DNA of 64,000 bases, taken from Clavibacter capsici. GTDB taxonomy: Bacteria; Actinomycetota; Actinomycetes; Actinomycetales; Microbacteriaceae. The position numbers and the translations under genes are program-made. Shown here piece by piece: positions 7,316 to 20,988 of this stretch. Where the stretch lies: contig NZ_CP012573.1 in assembly GCF_001280205.1 (NCBI RefSeq), positions 2,170,001 through 2,234,000 of the forward strand, read 5' to 3'. The notes under the pieces are model-generated. The model was given only the letters and a program-made list of their open reading frames with translations. It was not told the origin of the DNA and did not search any database. Each line of letters opens with the position of its first letter. The stretch's first letter is position 1.

Positions 7316-8532
7316 TCGCCGTCGGCGGGCGCGTCGTCGCCCGCCTCGACGGTCCCGCGCAGCGCGAGGGCCGCCAGCAGGGCGCATCCCGCGAAGACGA
7401 CGGCGCCCGCGACGGTCGGCAGCGCGATGCCGGTCGTGGCCAGCACGCCGCCCAGCGCCGATCCCGCCGCGAGGCCGAGCAGGCTGACGACCCGGCCCGC
7501 CGCGCCCACGCGCCCGAGCAGGTCCGCGGGGACGAGCCGCTGCCGGAGCGTGGTCGCGCAGATGCTCCAGACCACGGCGTGCAGGATGTAGAGCGCGAGC
7601 AGGATCCCGGCGACGACCGGGTCCCGCGTCACGGCGAGGCCCGCGAGTGTCGCGGCGCCCAGCGCGAGGGCGGCCGTGATGGTCCAGCGGGAGCCGAGGC
7701 GGGCGCGGAGAGGAGCGGCGATCGCGGATCCGGCGAGGCCGCCGAGCGCGCTGACCGCGAGGAGCACGCCGTAGCCGGCGGCGTCGAGGCCGAGCCGCTC
7801 GCCCGCGAACAGCACGAGCACCGAGAACGGCAGCATGTAGCCGACGCTGGCCAGGCCGCCGACGAGCGCGAGGGATCCGACCGTGCGGTGCCCGGCGAGC
7901 CAGCGCACGCCCGCCGCCGCCTCGCGGGACACGGAGCGGCGCGGCCCCGGAGCGGGAGGCGCCGGATCCACCCGCCGCGGCAGCGCGAGCGCCACGGCCC
8001 CGGCCGCCACCCACAGCCCGCCGGTGGCGTACACGGGCCAGGCGGCGGCGAGCGCGAACAGGATCCCGCCGAGCGGCGGCCCGACGAACTCGTCCGCCAC
8101 GAGCTGCGTGCCGGTGATGCGCGCGTTCGCGCGGTCGAGGCGGCCCGCCGGCACGATCGACGGCAGCACGGCGACCGCGGCCCCGTCGGCGGCGCTCTCG
8201 AGCACGCCGACCACGGCCATCACCGCGTAGAGCGCCGCGAGCGACGCGACGCCCGACTGGATCGATGCCGCGAGGCCCAGCACGGCCACGCCGCGGAGCG
8301 CGTTCGCGACGACGATCAGCGTGCGCCGGTCGAGCCGGTCGACGTGCACGCCCACGGGCAGCGCGACCAGCAGCCGCACGAGCGCGTACGTGGTCGCGAG
8401 CCCGGCGACGCCGCGCGGGTCGTCGGTGAGGCCCGCCGCGACGAGCGGCATGGTGACGAAGACGAGCCCGTCCGCGAGGTTGGAGAGCGCGTTCGCGCCC
8501 CACAGCCCCGCGAACGCGCTCGGTCGTCTCAC
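7312..8532 (-). CDS. MFS transporter
   Basis: 406 residues with about 12 hydrophobic segments starting FAGLWGANALSNLADGLVFV; the cytoplasmic loop between helices 2 and 3 reads GVHVDRLDRRTL, a variant of the MFS signature. GTG at 8532 is taken as start because GGGGAG lies ~6 nt upstream; reading further upstream gives Arg/Pro-rich sequence unlike coding. It resembles the macrolide/drug exporter branch (enterobactin exporter EntS-like, MefA-like). Substrate unknown. The gene lies downstream of and co-oriented with the flotillin/NfeD pair, with a 49-nt gap. Confidence 0.8.
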   Translation of the reverse strand: MRRPSAFAGLWGANALSNLADGLVFVTMPLVAAGLTDDPRGVAGLATTYALVRLLVALPVGVHVDRLDRRTLIVVANALRGVAVLGLAASIQSGVASLAALYAVMAVVGVLESAADGAAVAVLPSIVPAGRLDRANARITGTQLVADEFVGPPLGGILFALAAAWPVYATGGLWVAAGAVALALPRRVDPAPPAPGPRRSVSREAAAGVRWLAGHRTVGSLALVGGLASVGYMLPFSVLVLFAGERLGLDAAGYGVLLAVSALGGLAGSAIAAPLRARLGSRWTITAALALGAATLAGLAVTRDPVVAGILLALYILHAVVWSICATTLRQRLVPADLLGRVGAAGRVVSLLGLAAGSALGGVLATTGIALPTVAGAVVFAGCALLAALALRGTVEAGDDAPADGD

Positions 8533-8581
8533 GCCGGGCTCCCCGGGGCGGCGTGCGCCCCGTGGAGCCCGGTCATCGGGA

Positions 8582-10042
8582 TCAGATCCCGGCGCCCTCG
8601 GACGCGGCCGTCGCCGGGCCCACGTCCGTGGAGGTCGCGCCGGACGCCGATCCGCCGGCGGACGCACCCGCCGCCGTCGAGCCCAGGAACGAGCTCAGCG
8701 CCGTCGCGACGTCGATGCCCGTGGTGTCCTTGAGCAGCTTCGGCAGCGTCGCCATGTTCTCGGCCACCGAGCGGTTGAGCGCGTTCGCGCCGTCCGCCGA
8801 GATGATCGTCATGTTGTCGACGTTGGCGAGCGGCGCCGCCATCTCGCGCGCGATCTCGGGCATCGACGCGATGATGCGCGCCTGCAGCGCCTCGCGCGAC
8901 AGCTTGTTCTGCGCCTCGGCGAGCGCGGCGGCCGCCTCGGCCTCCGCCTGGCCGCGCGCCTGGATCGCGTCGGCGTTCGCCTTCCCGAGCGCGGTGATGG
9001 ACGCGGCCTCGTTCACGGCAGCGGTCTTCGCCGCCTCGGCGTTCTGCGTGCGCTGGTAGACCTCCACGTCGACCTTGGCCTTCTCGGCGTCGCGGGCCGC
9101 CTGCGCGTCCTGGACGGTCGCGTACTTGCGCGCCTCGGCGGGGAGCTCGACGTCGATGCGCAGGCGCTCCTTCGAGACCTCGGCCTGCGCGGCGACCGCG
9201 GTGCGCTCCTGGTCGGCGACCAGGCGGTCCTGCTCCGCCTTGGCCAGCTCGCCGGCCGCGAGCGCGGTCGCGTTGGCGCGGTCGGTGTCGGCCTTGATGG
9301 CGGCACGGCGCAGGTCGAGCTCGAGCTGGCGCTCGGCGGTCTGCTGGTCGTTCTCGATGGCGGCGAGCGCGGAGATCCGCTTGTTCTCGGCCTCCGCGAC
9401 CTCGGCGATCTGGCGGGCGCGCGCGGCGTTCGAGCGGGCCCGGTCGTCGAGGTAGGTGCTGCCCGGGGTCGTGATCTCGCGGACGTTGAGCGTCTCGATC
9501 TGCAAGCCCAGCTCCGCGAGGTCGTTCTTCGTCTGGTTCACGGCCTCCTGCGCCACGACGGAGAAGCTCTTCACGAGCTCGTCCACGGGACGGTCGCCGA
9601 TGAGGCCGCGGATCGCGCCCTCGAGGGACTGCCGCACGATCTCCGGCAGGGCGTCCTGCTGGAGGAGGTAGCGCTGCACGGCGCGGCGCACGCCGTCCTC
9701 GGTGCCCGTCACCTTGAAGTTGACGGTCGCGACGACGGCGGTGTTGATGAAGTTCGCGTCGCGCGCCTCGGCCGTGACGCTCGTCTGGTACTGCTCGAGC
9801 GAGAGCGTGAAGCCCTCCTGGAAGATCGGCCAGATGAAGGTCCGGCCGCCGATGATGACCTTCTGCGGGCTGGAGAACCCGGCCCCGCCCTCGCTCCGCT
9901 CGGCGTTGCGGCCGACGATGACGAGCGCCTGGTTCGGCGGCACGCGGCGGACGCGGGAGGCGATGAAGCCGACCAGCGCCACCAGGATGACGATGACGAC
10001 GATGACGGCGATGGCGGTCGTGCCGCCGGATGCCAGGTCCAC
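8582..10042 (-). CDS. Flotillin-like SPFH-domain membrane protein
   Basis: 486 residues. One N-terminal membrane helix (TAIAVIVVIVILVALVGFIA), then an SPFH/Band 7 domain (PPNQALVIVGRNA through the VREITTPGSTYLDDRARS region, ~residues 35-220), then a long Ala/Glu-rich coiled coil (~220-400) and a Gly/Ser/Ala tail. Start GTG 10042 with AGAGGAA upstream. Flotillins scaffold functional membrane microdomains and are usually paired with NfeD, as here: the nfeD gene ends 31 nt upstream on the same strand. The EA-repeat region is typical of FloT. Confidence 0.9.
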   Translation of the reverse strand: MDLASGGTTAIAVIVVIVILVALVGFIASRVRRVPPNQALVIVGRNAERSEGGAGFSSPQKVIIGGRTFIWPIFQEGFTLSLEQYQTSVTAEARDANFINTAVVATVNFKVTGTEDGVRRAVQRYLLQQDALPEIVRQSLEGAIRGLIGDRPVDELVKSFSVVAQEAVNQTKNDLAELGLQIETLNVREITTPGSTYLDDRARSNAARARQIAEVAEAENKRISALAAIENDQQTAERQLELDLRRAAIKADTDRANATALAAGELAKAEQDRLVADQERTAVAAQAEVSKERLRIDVELPAEARKYATVQDAQAARDAEKAKVDVEVYQRTQNAEAAKTAAVNEAASITALGKANADAIQARGQAEAEAAAALAEAQNKLSREALQARIIASMPEIAREMAAPLANVDNMTIISADGANALNRSVAENMATLPKLLKDTTGIDVATALSSFLGSTAAGASAGGSASGATSTDVGPATAASEGAGI

Positions 10043-10073
10043 GGGATGGTTCCTCTCGTTGGGACGGGTGCTG

Positions 10074-10562
10074 CTAGGTGGTGGGGGCCGCGTCGACGTC
10101 GGGCTCGACGCGGACGCGGACGCCGTCCTCGGACACGACGCGGATGCGGGTGCCGACGGCGAGGGGCGCGTCGCTCATCGCGAGCCGGCGCTCGAGCTCG
10201 CGGATGTGCTCGAGCCGCACCTCGCCGCCCGACGGCGAGGTGGGCGACGTGACGACGCCGACCATCCCGACGGGCGAGTACGAGCCGCCGCTCTCCTGCT
10301 TCGCGACGAAGCGGACCGTGAGCTGCACCACCACGAGGGCGACGATCGCGAGGGCAACGGCGATCGCGATGGCGCCGCCGGATCCGATGCCGGCCTGGTC
10401 GGCGAGCACGCCGCCGACGCCGTAGATGGCGAGGGCCGCCCCGAGGGCGACGCCCGAGACGAGGCCGTCCCCGCCGCCGAACGCGTCGAGGAGGTCGCCG
10501 AGCAGGATGCTGGAGAGGAGGAGCAGGAGGCCCACCGCACCGACGATCAGGAAGACGATCAC
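10074..10562 (-). CDS. NfeD-like membrane protein, partner of flotillin
   Basis: 162 residues from a GTG. Three to four hydrophobic segments (FLIVGAVGLLLLLSSILLG, LVSGVALGAALAIYGVGG, AIAIAVALAIVALVVVQLTV) precede a ~65-residue soluble C-terminal OB-fold-like domain with VGMVGVVTSPTSPSGGEVR and TRIRVVSEDGVRVRVEPD, as in short NfeD proteins. These lack the N-terminal ClpP-like protease of long NfeD. Position directly upstream of flotillin on the same strand supports a two-gene membrane-organising operon. Confidence 0.8.
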   Translation of the reverse strand: MIVFLIVGAVGLLLLLSSILLGDLLDAFGGGDGLVSGVALGAALAIYGVGGVLADQAGIGSGGAIAIAVALAIVALVVVQLTVRFVAKQESGGSYSPVGMVGVVTSPTSPSGGEVRLEHIRELERRLAMSDAPLAVGTRIRVVSEDGVRVRVEPDVDAAPTT

Positions 10563-10745
10563 GCGGCGCCTCCCGGGCAGGCCGCAGCCGGGGTGACGTG
10601 CGCGCCGTCGTGGTGCGTGGTCATGCGGGGCCGATCTGCCGTGTGCGTGTCCTTCGAACGTACCGGGTGATCCGTCCGGCGTCGCGTCCTCGTCCGGGGA
10701 CCGCCCGACCGCCTATGCTCCGCCCGGCGCGCGTAGCCTCGGGAG

Positions 10746-11006
10746 GTGATCCTCCTCTTCGGCACGCGTGCGCGCGACGCCCTCCTCGTCGTCGTGACCT
10801 TCGCCTGCCTCGTCTGCGGCGTGACCGCGCCCCAGCGCGTCCTGCACCGCACGCTCCGGTTCACGGTCTTCTTCGTGCCGCTCATCCCGCTGCGCTCCAC
10901 CTACCGCGTCGCGTGCTCCAACTGCGGCGCCGAGACCCGCCTCACCGAGGACCAGGCCATGCACGGCCTCGAGTGGGCCGTGCGGAACCGGGGCGCGCGC
11001 CGCTGA
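10746..11006 (+). CDS. Small zinc-ribbon membrane-anchored protein
   Basis: 86 residues from a GTG. A hydrophobic N-terminus (ALLVVVTFACLVCGV) and a second hydrophobic stretch (FTVFFVPLIPLRSTYRV) precede a CSNCGAETRL zinc-ribbon knuckle. The design matches the actinobacterial zinc-ribbon family (zinc_ribbon_15-like) in which FFIPLIPL precedes a CxxCG knuckle. A single Cys pair is at the C-terminal side, with Cys residues in the first helix as possible further ligands. Function unknown. Divergent from nfeD across a 183-nt gap with no clear motif. Confidence 0.65.
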   Translation: MILLFGTRARDALLVVVTFACLVCGVTAPQRVLHRTLRFTVFFVPLIPLRSTYRVACSNCGAETRLTEDQAMHGLEWAVRNRGARR

Positions 11007-11070
11007 GGCGGCGTCCGCCGCGCTCCCAGGAATCCCGACCACGGGTTAGGAATAAGTTTCGTCCCCCGCC

Positions 11071-11076
11071 TAGAGT
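11071..11076 (+). promoter_or_regulatory. Possible -10 (TAGAGT) of the sugar ABC/lacZ locus
   Basis: TAGAGT lies 52 nt before the binding-protein ATG, downstream of an unusually AT-rich stretch (ggttaggaataagttt, 11044-11059) that could hold a -35 region or an operator. No clear LacI-type palindrome was seen. Confidence 0.3.
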
Positions 11077-11128
11077 GGCCGTGGGCCTCGGCCCATCTGC
11101 CATCGACGACGACGGGAGGGATGCGACG

Positions 11129-12477
11129 ATGCATTCGATCAGCAGGAGACAGGCGCTGGGGGTGGGAGCCGCTGCCGCCGGGACGCTGGCTCTCGCGTCC
11201 TGCTCGGCACCGGGCGGGAGGCTGGTCAACTCCGACCCGCCGATCCCCGCGGCGGCACCGGGCGAGAAGGTCACGCTCACGTACTGGGCGTGGCTGAAGG
11301 ACCTGCAGAAGGTCGCGGACGTGTGGAACGCGCAGAACCCCGACATCCAGGTCGAGGCGGTCTGGATCCCCGGCGGCAACGCCGGCGGCTACAACAAGAT
11401 GTACTCGGCCATCACCGCGGGCGGCGGCCCGGACATCGGCCAGGTCGAGCTCCGCCAGCTCCCCGAGTTCCTCCTCGCCAACGCGCTCGTGGACCTCACC
11501 CGCTACGGCGTCGAGGAGTACCGCGACCGGTACGACGACGCCCTGTGGAAGCAGGTCAGCTTCCAGGACGGCGTCTTCGGGATCCCGCAGGACTCCGGCC
11601 CCCTGGCCTTCTACTACCAGCCCGAGCTCCTCGACCAGGTGGGCGGCCGGCCGCCCGCCACCTGGGACGACTGGGCGGCCCTCAGCGCCGAGGTGCGGAA
11701 GACCGGCGCGGGCAACTACCTCGACTGCTTCCCCGTCTCCGACGCCAGCGTCTTCACCTCCTACGCGACGCAGGCCGGCGCCAACTGGTTCCGGATCGAC
11801 GGCGAGCGCTGGGTCGTCGACATGCTCGACGACCGCACGAAGGAGGTCGCCGCGTTCTTCGACCGGGCGATCGACGACGACGTCGTCAACACGGGCTTCA
11901 CCGCGTTCTCGCCGCCCTGGTACGCGGCCGCGGCCGACGCCAAGATCTTCGGCTGCACGAGCGCGAGCTGGGGCGACGCCCTCATCCAGTCGGTCTCCGG
12001 CGGCGAGGGCAAGTGGCGCGTGGCGCCCATGCAGACGTGGGGCTTCGACGGGGCGTACGGGTCGAGCTACCTCGGCGGATCCACCGCGGCCGTGCTCGCG
12101 AACAGCAAGCACCCGGTGGAGGCGCTGAAGTTCATGACCTGGATGACCACGTCGCCCGAGGGCATCGACGCGATGATCCAGAACTCCGGCATCGGCTGGT
12201 CGCCGGCGTCCGACTACATCGGCGCGGCCCGGCAGGAGCCGAGCGAGTTCTTCGGCGGCCAGAGCTACAACGAGGAGGTCTTCGTCCCCGCGGCGAAGGA
12301 GCAGAACCTCGACTGGACCTGGTGCCCGCTCACGCAGTTCACGCTGAACACCCTGCAGGACGAGTTCCGCCGCAAGCTCACGAGCGGGCAGACCCTCGTC
12401 GAGTCGCTGCCCCTCGCGCAGGAGGCCGTGATCGAGGCCTTCCGCAACAAGGGGCTCACCGTCGAGGCGGCGTCCGC

Positions 12478-12481
<4 letters not shown>
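11129..12481 (+). CDS. Sugar ABC transporter, extracellular solute-binding lipoprotein
   Basis: 450 residues. N-terminus MHSISRRQALGVGAA has a twin arginine and the region ends in the lipobox LASC, so this is a (probably Tat-exported) lipoprotein. The mature part starts with VTLTYWAWLKDLQKVADVWN, followed by an FN/GGGGPDIGQVE region typical of family 1 solute-binding proteins for carbohydrates. GGGAGG lies 7-12 nt upstream of the ATG. It captures the sugar outside the cell and delivers it to the permease pair encoded next; the three reading frames overlap by ATGA, a translationally coupled operon. The adjacent beta-galactosidase suggests a beta-galactoside as ligand (inference). Confidence 0.9.
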
Positions 12482-17662
<5,181 letters not shown>

Positions 17663-17667
17663 CGGGC

Positions 17668-17699
17668 GCGGCGGCGGGCCCTGGCGGGTCCGCCGCCGC
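17668..17699 (+). terminator. Hairpin terminator after lacZ
   Basis: A perfect 10-bp all-GC stem (17668-17677 with 17690-17699) and a 12-nt loop begin 6 nt after the stop codon. Confidence 0.65.
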
Positions 17700-17796
17700 A
17701 TCCGACGCGGCCCGACCGCACGACACGCTCGCCCTCCGGCCGGAGGGCGGGCAAGCTGGAGACGACGGCGTCCGATGGCGGGCGCGAGGAGGACGC

Positions 17797-19083
17797 ATGA
17801 CCGACACCATCGAGCAGGGCACCGCGGGCACCAACTGGGCCGGCAACTACGCGTACAGGGCCCGCGAGGTCCACGCGCCGACGAGCGTCGAGGAGCTGCG
17901 GGCCATCGTCCGCGACGCTCCCCGGATCCGCGTCCTCGGATCCCGCCACTCGTTCAACGACATCGCCGACTCGGACGTGCTGGTCTCGCTCGCCGAGCTG
18001 CCGGCCGACCTCGTGATCGACCGCGACGCCAGCACCGCCACCTTCTCCGCGGGCCTCGCCTACGGGAAGCTCGCGGAGCTCCTCGGCGACGAGGGCCTCG
18101 CGATCCACAACCTCGCGTCGCTGCCGCACATCTCGGTCGCGGGCGCCATCGCGACGGCGACCCACGGATCCGGCATCGGCAACGGCAACCTCGGCACCGC
18201 CGTCGCGGCCCTCGAGCTGATCACGGCCGACGGCGAGACCGTCACCTACCGCCGCGGGGACGACGACTTCGACGGCGTGGTCGTCGGCCTCGGCGCGCTC
18301 GGCGTCGTGACGCGCGTCACCCTCGACGTGGAGCCCGCGTACCTCGTGCGCCAGCGCGTGTTCGAGGGCCTGTCGTGGGAGGCGTTCGACGAGAACCTCG
18401 AGGACGTCTTCGGCGGCGCCTACAGCGTCAGCGTCTTCACGCGCTTCGGCGAGACGACCGACCAGGTGTGGCTGAAGAGCCGCGTGCAGCTCGACGTCGA
18501 CGGCCAGCCTGAGGACGAGGTCGTCGTGGCCGACTACTTCGGGGCGCCGGCCGCGACCGAGGAGCGCCACCCGATCCTCGGCATCGACCCGGTGAACAGC
18601 ACGTCGCAGCTCGGGGTCGTCGGCCTCTGGTCCGACCGCCTCTCCCACTTCAAGATGGGCTTCACGCCGAGCGACGGCGAGGAGATCCAGTCGGAGTTCC
18701 ACGTGCCGCTCGACCGGGCCGTCGAGGCCGTGCGGGCGCTGCGCGACATGGGCGACCGGATCCGCCCGATCCTCCTCGTCTGCGAGCTGCGCGCCGTCGC
18801 CGAGGACCGCCTCTGGCTGAGCCCGCAGCACGGGCAGGCGACCATCGGCCTGCACTTCACGTGGAAGCGCGACCAGGAGGCCGTCGAGGCGCTGCTCGTC
18901 GAGCTCGAGGCGGCCATCCGGCCGTTCGGCGCGCGACCGCACTGGGGCAAGGTCTTCACCGCGACGGCGGCCGACATCGCGCCGCTGTACCCGCGGTCGG
19001 GCGACTTCCTCGCCCTCGCCGAGCGCCTGGATCCCACGGGGAAGTTCCGCAACGCCTGGTTCGAGCGCTCGCTGCGCGGCTGA
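17797..19083 (+). CDS. FAD-linked alditol oxidase-like enzyme
   Basis: 428 residues, start ATG with GAGGAGGA upstream. FAD-binding (PCMH/VAO) domain at the N-terminus: GSRHSFNDIADS carries His51, which in Streptomyces alditol oxidase is covalently bound to FAD; ATHGSGIGNGNLG follows. The C-terminal ALO domain has LVCELRAV, LHFTWKRD and RPHWGKVF, matching the Glu/Arg, Thr and Lys active-site positions of AldO. Length fits (AldO 418). Oxidises sugar alcohols such as xylitol or sorbitol, giving H2O2. L-gulono- or arabinono-lactone oxidase is a less likely alternative. It is downstream of lacZ but separated by a terminator. Confidence 0.85.
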   Translation: MTDTIEQGTAGTNWAGNYAYRAREVHAPTSVEELRAIVRDAPRIRVLGSRHSFNDIADSDVLVSLAELPADLVIDRDASTATFSAGLAYGKLAELLGDEGLAIHNLASLPHISVAGAIATATHGSGIGNGNLGTAVAALELITADGETVTYRRGDDDFDGVVVGLGALGVVTRVTLDVEPAYLVRQRVFEGLSWEAFDENLEDVFGGAYSVSVFTRFGETTDQVWLKSRVQLDVDGQPEDEVVVADYFGAPAATEERHPILGIDPVNSTSQLGVVGLWSDRLSHFKMGFTPSDGEEIQSEFHVPLDRAVEAVRALRDMGDRIRPILLVCELRAVAEDRLWLSPQHGQATIGLHFTWKRDQEAVEALLVELEAAIRPFGARPHWGKVFTATAADIAPLYPRSGDFLALAERLDPTGKFRNAWFERSLRG

Positions 19084-19109
19084 TCCGCATCCCGCTCTGA
19101 CCGGCACCT

Positions 19110-19165
19110 GGCCCGGGATCCCCGCCGGCCGGAGGCGTGTCCTCCGACTGAGGGAATCCCGGGCC
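19110..19165 (+). terminator. Possible terminator hairpin after alditol oxidase gene
   Basis: GGCCCGGGAT at 19110-19119 pairs perfectly with 19156-19165, enclosing a second small stem (CGGAGG with CCTCCG). The long apical region makes it weaker than the other terminators here. Confidence 0.4.
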
Positions 19166-19183
19166 GGCGTCGTGAACGGCGCG

Positions 19184-19189
19184 TAGGGT
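19184..19189 (+). promoter_or_regulatory. -10 element TAGGGT of a leaderless promoter
   Basis: TAGGGT ends 7 nt before ATG 19197. It overlaps the in-frame GTG at 19188, which argues that the ATG and not the GTG is the real start. Confidence 0.55.
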
Positions 19190-19196
19190 GAGCAGC

Positions 19197-19466
19197 ATGG
19201 CGCCCGAGACCTCCTCCTACGTACCTGCCCCCGGGCGGATCACGATGTTCTCCACCACCTGGTGCGGCTACTGCCGCCGGCTGAAGGACCAGCTCGACCG
19301 CGCGGGCATCGGCTACGACGAGGTCGACATCGAGCAGGTGCCGGGCACCGCCGAGCTCGTGGAGGCCATCAACGGCGGCAACCAGACGGTCCCGACCGTC
19401 CTCTTCCCCGACGGCTCGTCCGCCACCAACCCGTCCCTCGCCGACGTGACCGCGAAGGTGGCCTGA
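19197..19466 (+). CDS. mrx1: Mycoredoxin (glutaredoxin-like)
   Basis: 89 residues with a thioredoxin fold. The active site is Cys23-Gly-Tyr-Cys26 in STTWCGYC, the CGYC signature of mycoredoxin-1, which reduces mycothiol-protein mixed disulfides. The cis-Pro region reads TVPTVLFPDGS and the C-terminal NPSLADVTAKVA fits the family. Start chosen at ATG 19197 because a leaderless -10 covers the alternative GTG. The kinase gene at 19470 begins 3 nt after the stop, so both are on one transcript. NrdH-type redoxin is the alternative, but CGYC and the WxGY context favour Mrx1. Confidence 0.85.
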   Translation: MAPETSSYVPAPGRITMFSTTWCGYCRRLKDQLDRAGIGYDEVDIEQVPGTAELVEAINGGNQTVPTVLFPDGSSATNPSLADVTAKVA

Positions 19467-19469
19467 GCC

Positions 19470-20939
19470 ATGCAGCACCACGACCTCAGCGAGATCCCCG
19501 ACTTCCTCGCCGCCTGGATGCGCGAGCAGCGCTGGTTCGCCTCGAAGGGGACCGAGCCGCGCCTCGAGCGCATCGGCGGATGGAGCTTCAGCGACGAGGG
19601 CTGGTTCGCCCGCATCGAGACGCACCTGATCATCGACCACGGCAGCGCGAAGCCCGTGCTGTACCAGGTCCCCCTCACCTACCGGCAGGCGCCGCTGGAG
19701 GAGCTGAGGCCCTTCCACATCGGCACGACCGTCGAGGACGACGGCGTCGAGCTGCACGTCTACGACGGCCCGCACGACCCCGCGTACGCGTGGGCGCTCA
19801 TCCGCACGATCCTCGACGACCGCGAGGCGGACGTCGACGAGACCTCGCTCGGCGCGACCGCGCGCGGCCAGCGCCAGCCGGGCGTGGAGGTCGCGACCGT
19901 CGTGGGATCCCACGTGCTCTCGGGCGAGCAGTCGAACACGTCGATCATCTACGACATGGTCTCCGCCGACGGCCAGGCCATCAACCCGATGATCGTCAAG
20001 GTCTTCCGCGCGCTGCACCACGGCGAGAACCCCGACGTCGTGCTGCAGTCGGCCATCGCGGGCGCCGGATCCCGGCTCGTGCCGCAGACCATGGGCAGCG
20101 TGCTCGCGCAGTGGAGCGACTCCGGCCGCGAGGAGGGGCGCGCCGTCGGGCACGTCGCCTTCGCGCAGGAGTTCCTGCCCGGCGTGACGGACGCCTGGCG
20201 CGTCGCCCTCCGCGCGGCCGAGGCCGACGCCGACTTCCAGGCGGAGGCCCGCGCGCTCGGCGAGGCCACGGCCGACGTGCACGCCACGCTCGCCGCCGCG
20301 CTCCCCACCGTCGAGGCCACGCCCGACGTCATCGAGGGGATCATGGTCAGCTTCCGCCGCCGTCACGCGACGGCCGAGCGCGAGGTCCCCGAGATCGCGG
20401 CCTTCCACGACGCCATCGCGAGCGTGTACGACGCCGCCGAGAAGGGCGAGTGGCCGAAGCTGCAGCGCATCCACGGCGACTACCACCTCGGCCAGGTGCT
20501 CTCGGTGCCGAACCGCGGCTGGGTGCTCCTCGACTTCGAGGGCGAGCCGCTCCGGCCCATGCACGAGCGCTCGCTGCCGGACGTCACGCTCCGCGACGTC
20601 GCCGGCATGCTCCGCTCGTTCGACTACGTCGCCGGCTCCTACGCGCTCGCGCACCCCGGCAAGTCGGCCGCCGCATGGGCGTCCGCCGCCCGGCGCGCGT
20701 TCGTCGACGGCTACATCGCCCGCTCCGGCACCGACCTCCGCGCGAACCGGGCGCTGCTCGACGCGTTCGAGATCGACAAGGCCGTGTACGAGGCGATCTA
20801 CGAGGTCCGCAACCGGCCCGGCTGGCTGTCGATCCCGCTCCAGGCCGTCGCGCGCCTCGCCACCCGCTCGAGCACGCTCGGCGCGGTGACGACGCCGGGC
20901 GCGACCGGGCCGCGCGAGGCCGGGCCGATCACCTCCTGA
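19470..20939 (+). CDS. Maltokinase-like / glucosamine-kinase-like phosphotransferase
   Basis: 489 residues. N-terminal cap domain begins DFLAAWMREQRWFASKG, characteristic of maltokinase (Mak) and actinobacterial glucosamine kinases. The kinase core has GEQSNTSIIY near 155, the catalytic loop HGDYHLGQVL (Asp337) and the metal-binding DFEGEP (Asp355), all intact. Maltokinase makes maltose-1-phosphate for alpha-glucan synthesis; related enzymes phosphorylate glucosamine. No trehalose synthase or GlgE gene is adjacent, so substrate stays open. Coupled to the mycoredoxin gene upstream (3-nt gap); the peptidase gene downstream has its own leaderless promoter. Confidence 0.75.
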   Translation: MQHHDLSEIPDFLAAWMREQRWFASKGTEPRLERIGGWSFSDEGWFARIETHLIIDHGSAKPVLYQVPLTYRQAPLEELRPFHIGTTVEDDGVELHVYDGPHDPAYAWALIRTILDDREADVDETSLGATARGQRQPGVEVATVVGSHVLSGEQSNTSIIYDMVSADGQAINPMIVKVFRALHHGENPDVVLQSAIAGAGSRLVPQTMGSVLAQWSDSGREEGRAVGHVAFAQEFLPGVTDAWRVALRAAEADADFQAEARALGEATADVHATLAAALPTVEATPDVIEGIMVSFRRRHATAEREVPEIAAFHDAIASVYDAAEKGEWPKLQRIHGDYHLGQVLSVPNRGWVLLDFEGEPLRPMHERSLPDVTLRDVAGMLRSFDYVAGSYALAHPGKSAAAWASAARRAFVDGYIARSGTDLRANRALLDAFEIDKAVYEAIYEVRNRPGWLSIPLQAVARLATRSSTLGAVTTPGATGPREAGPITS

Positions 20940-20976
20940 CCCGCGGGACGGCCGGAGCGCACCCGGCGCCCGTCGG

Positions 20977-20982
20977 TAGGCT
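20977..20982 (+). promoter_or_regulatory. -10 element TAGGCT of a leaderless promoter
   Basis: TAGGCT, 6-nt spacer, then ATG 20989. Supports independent transcription of the peptidase gene. Confidence 0.6.
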
Positions 20983-20988
20983 GGCGGG

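Noticed and set aside
11040-11128. LacI-type operator before the sugar ABC operon
   Set aside because: The AT-rich segment has no convincing inverted repeat of 14 bp or more, and no regulator gene is adjacent.
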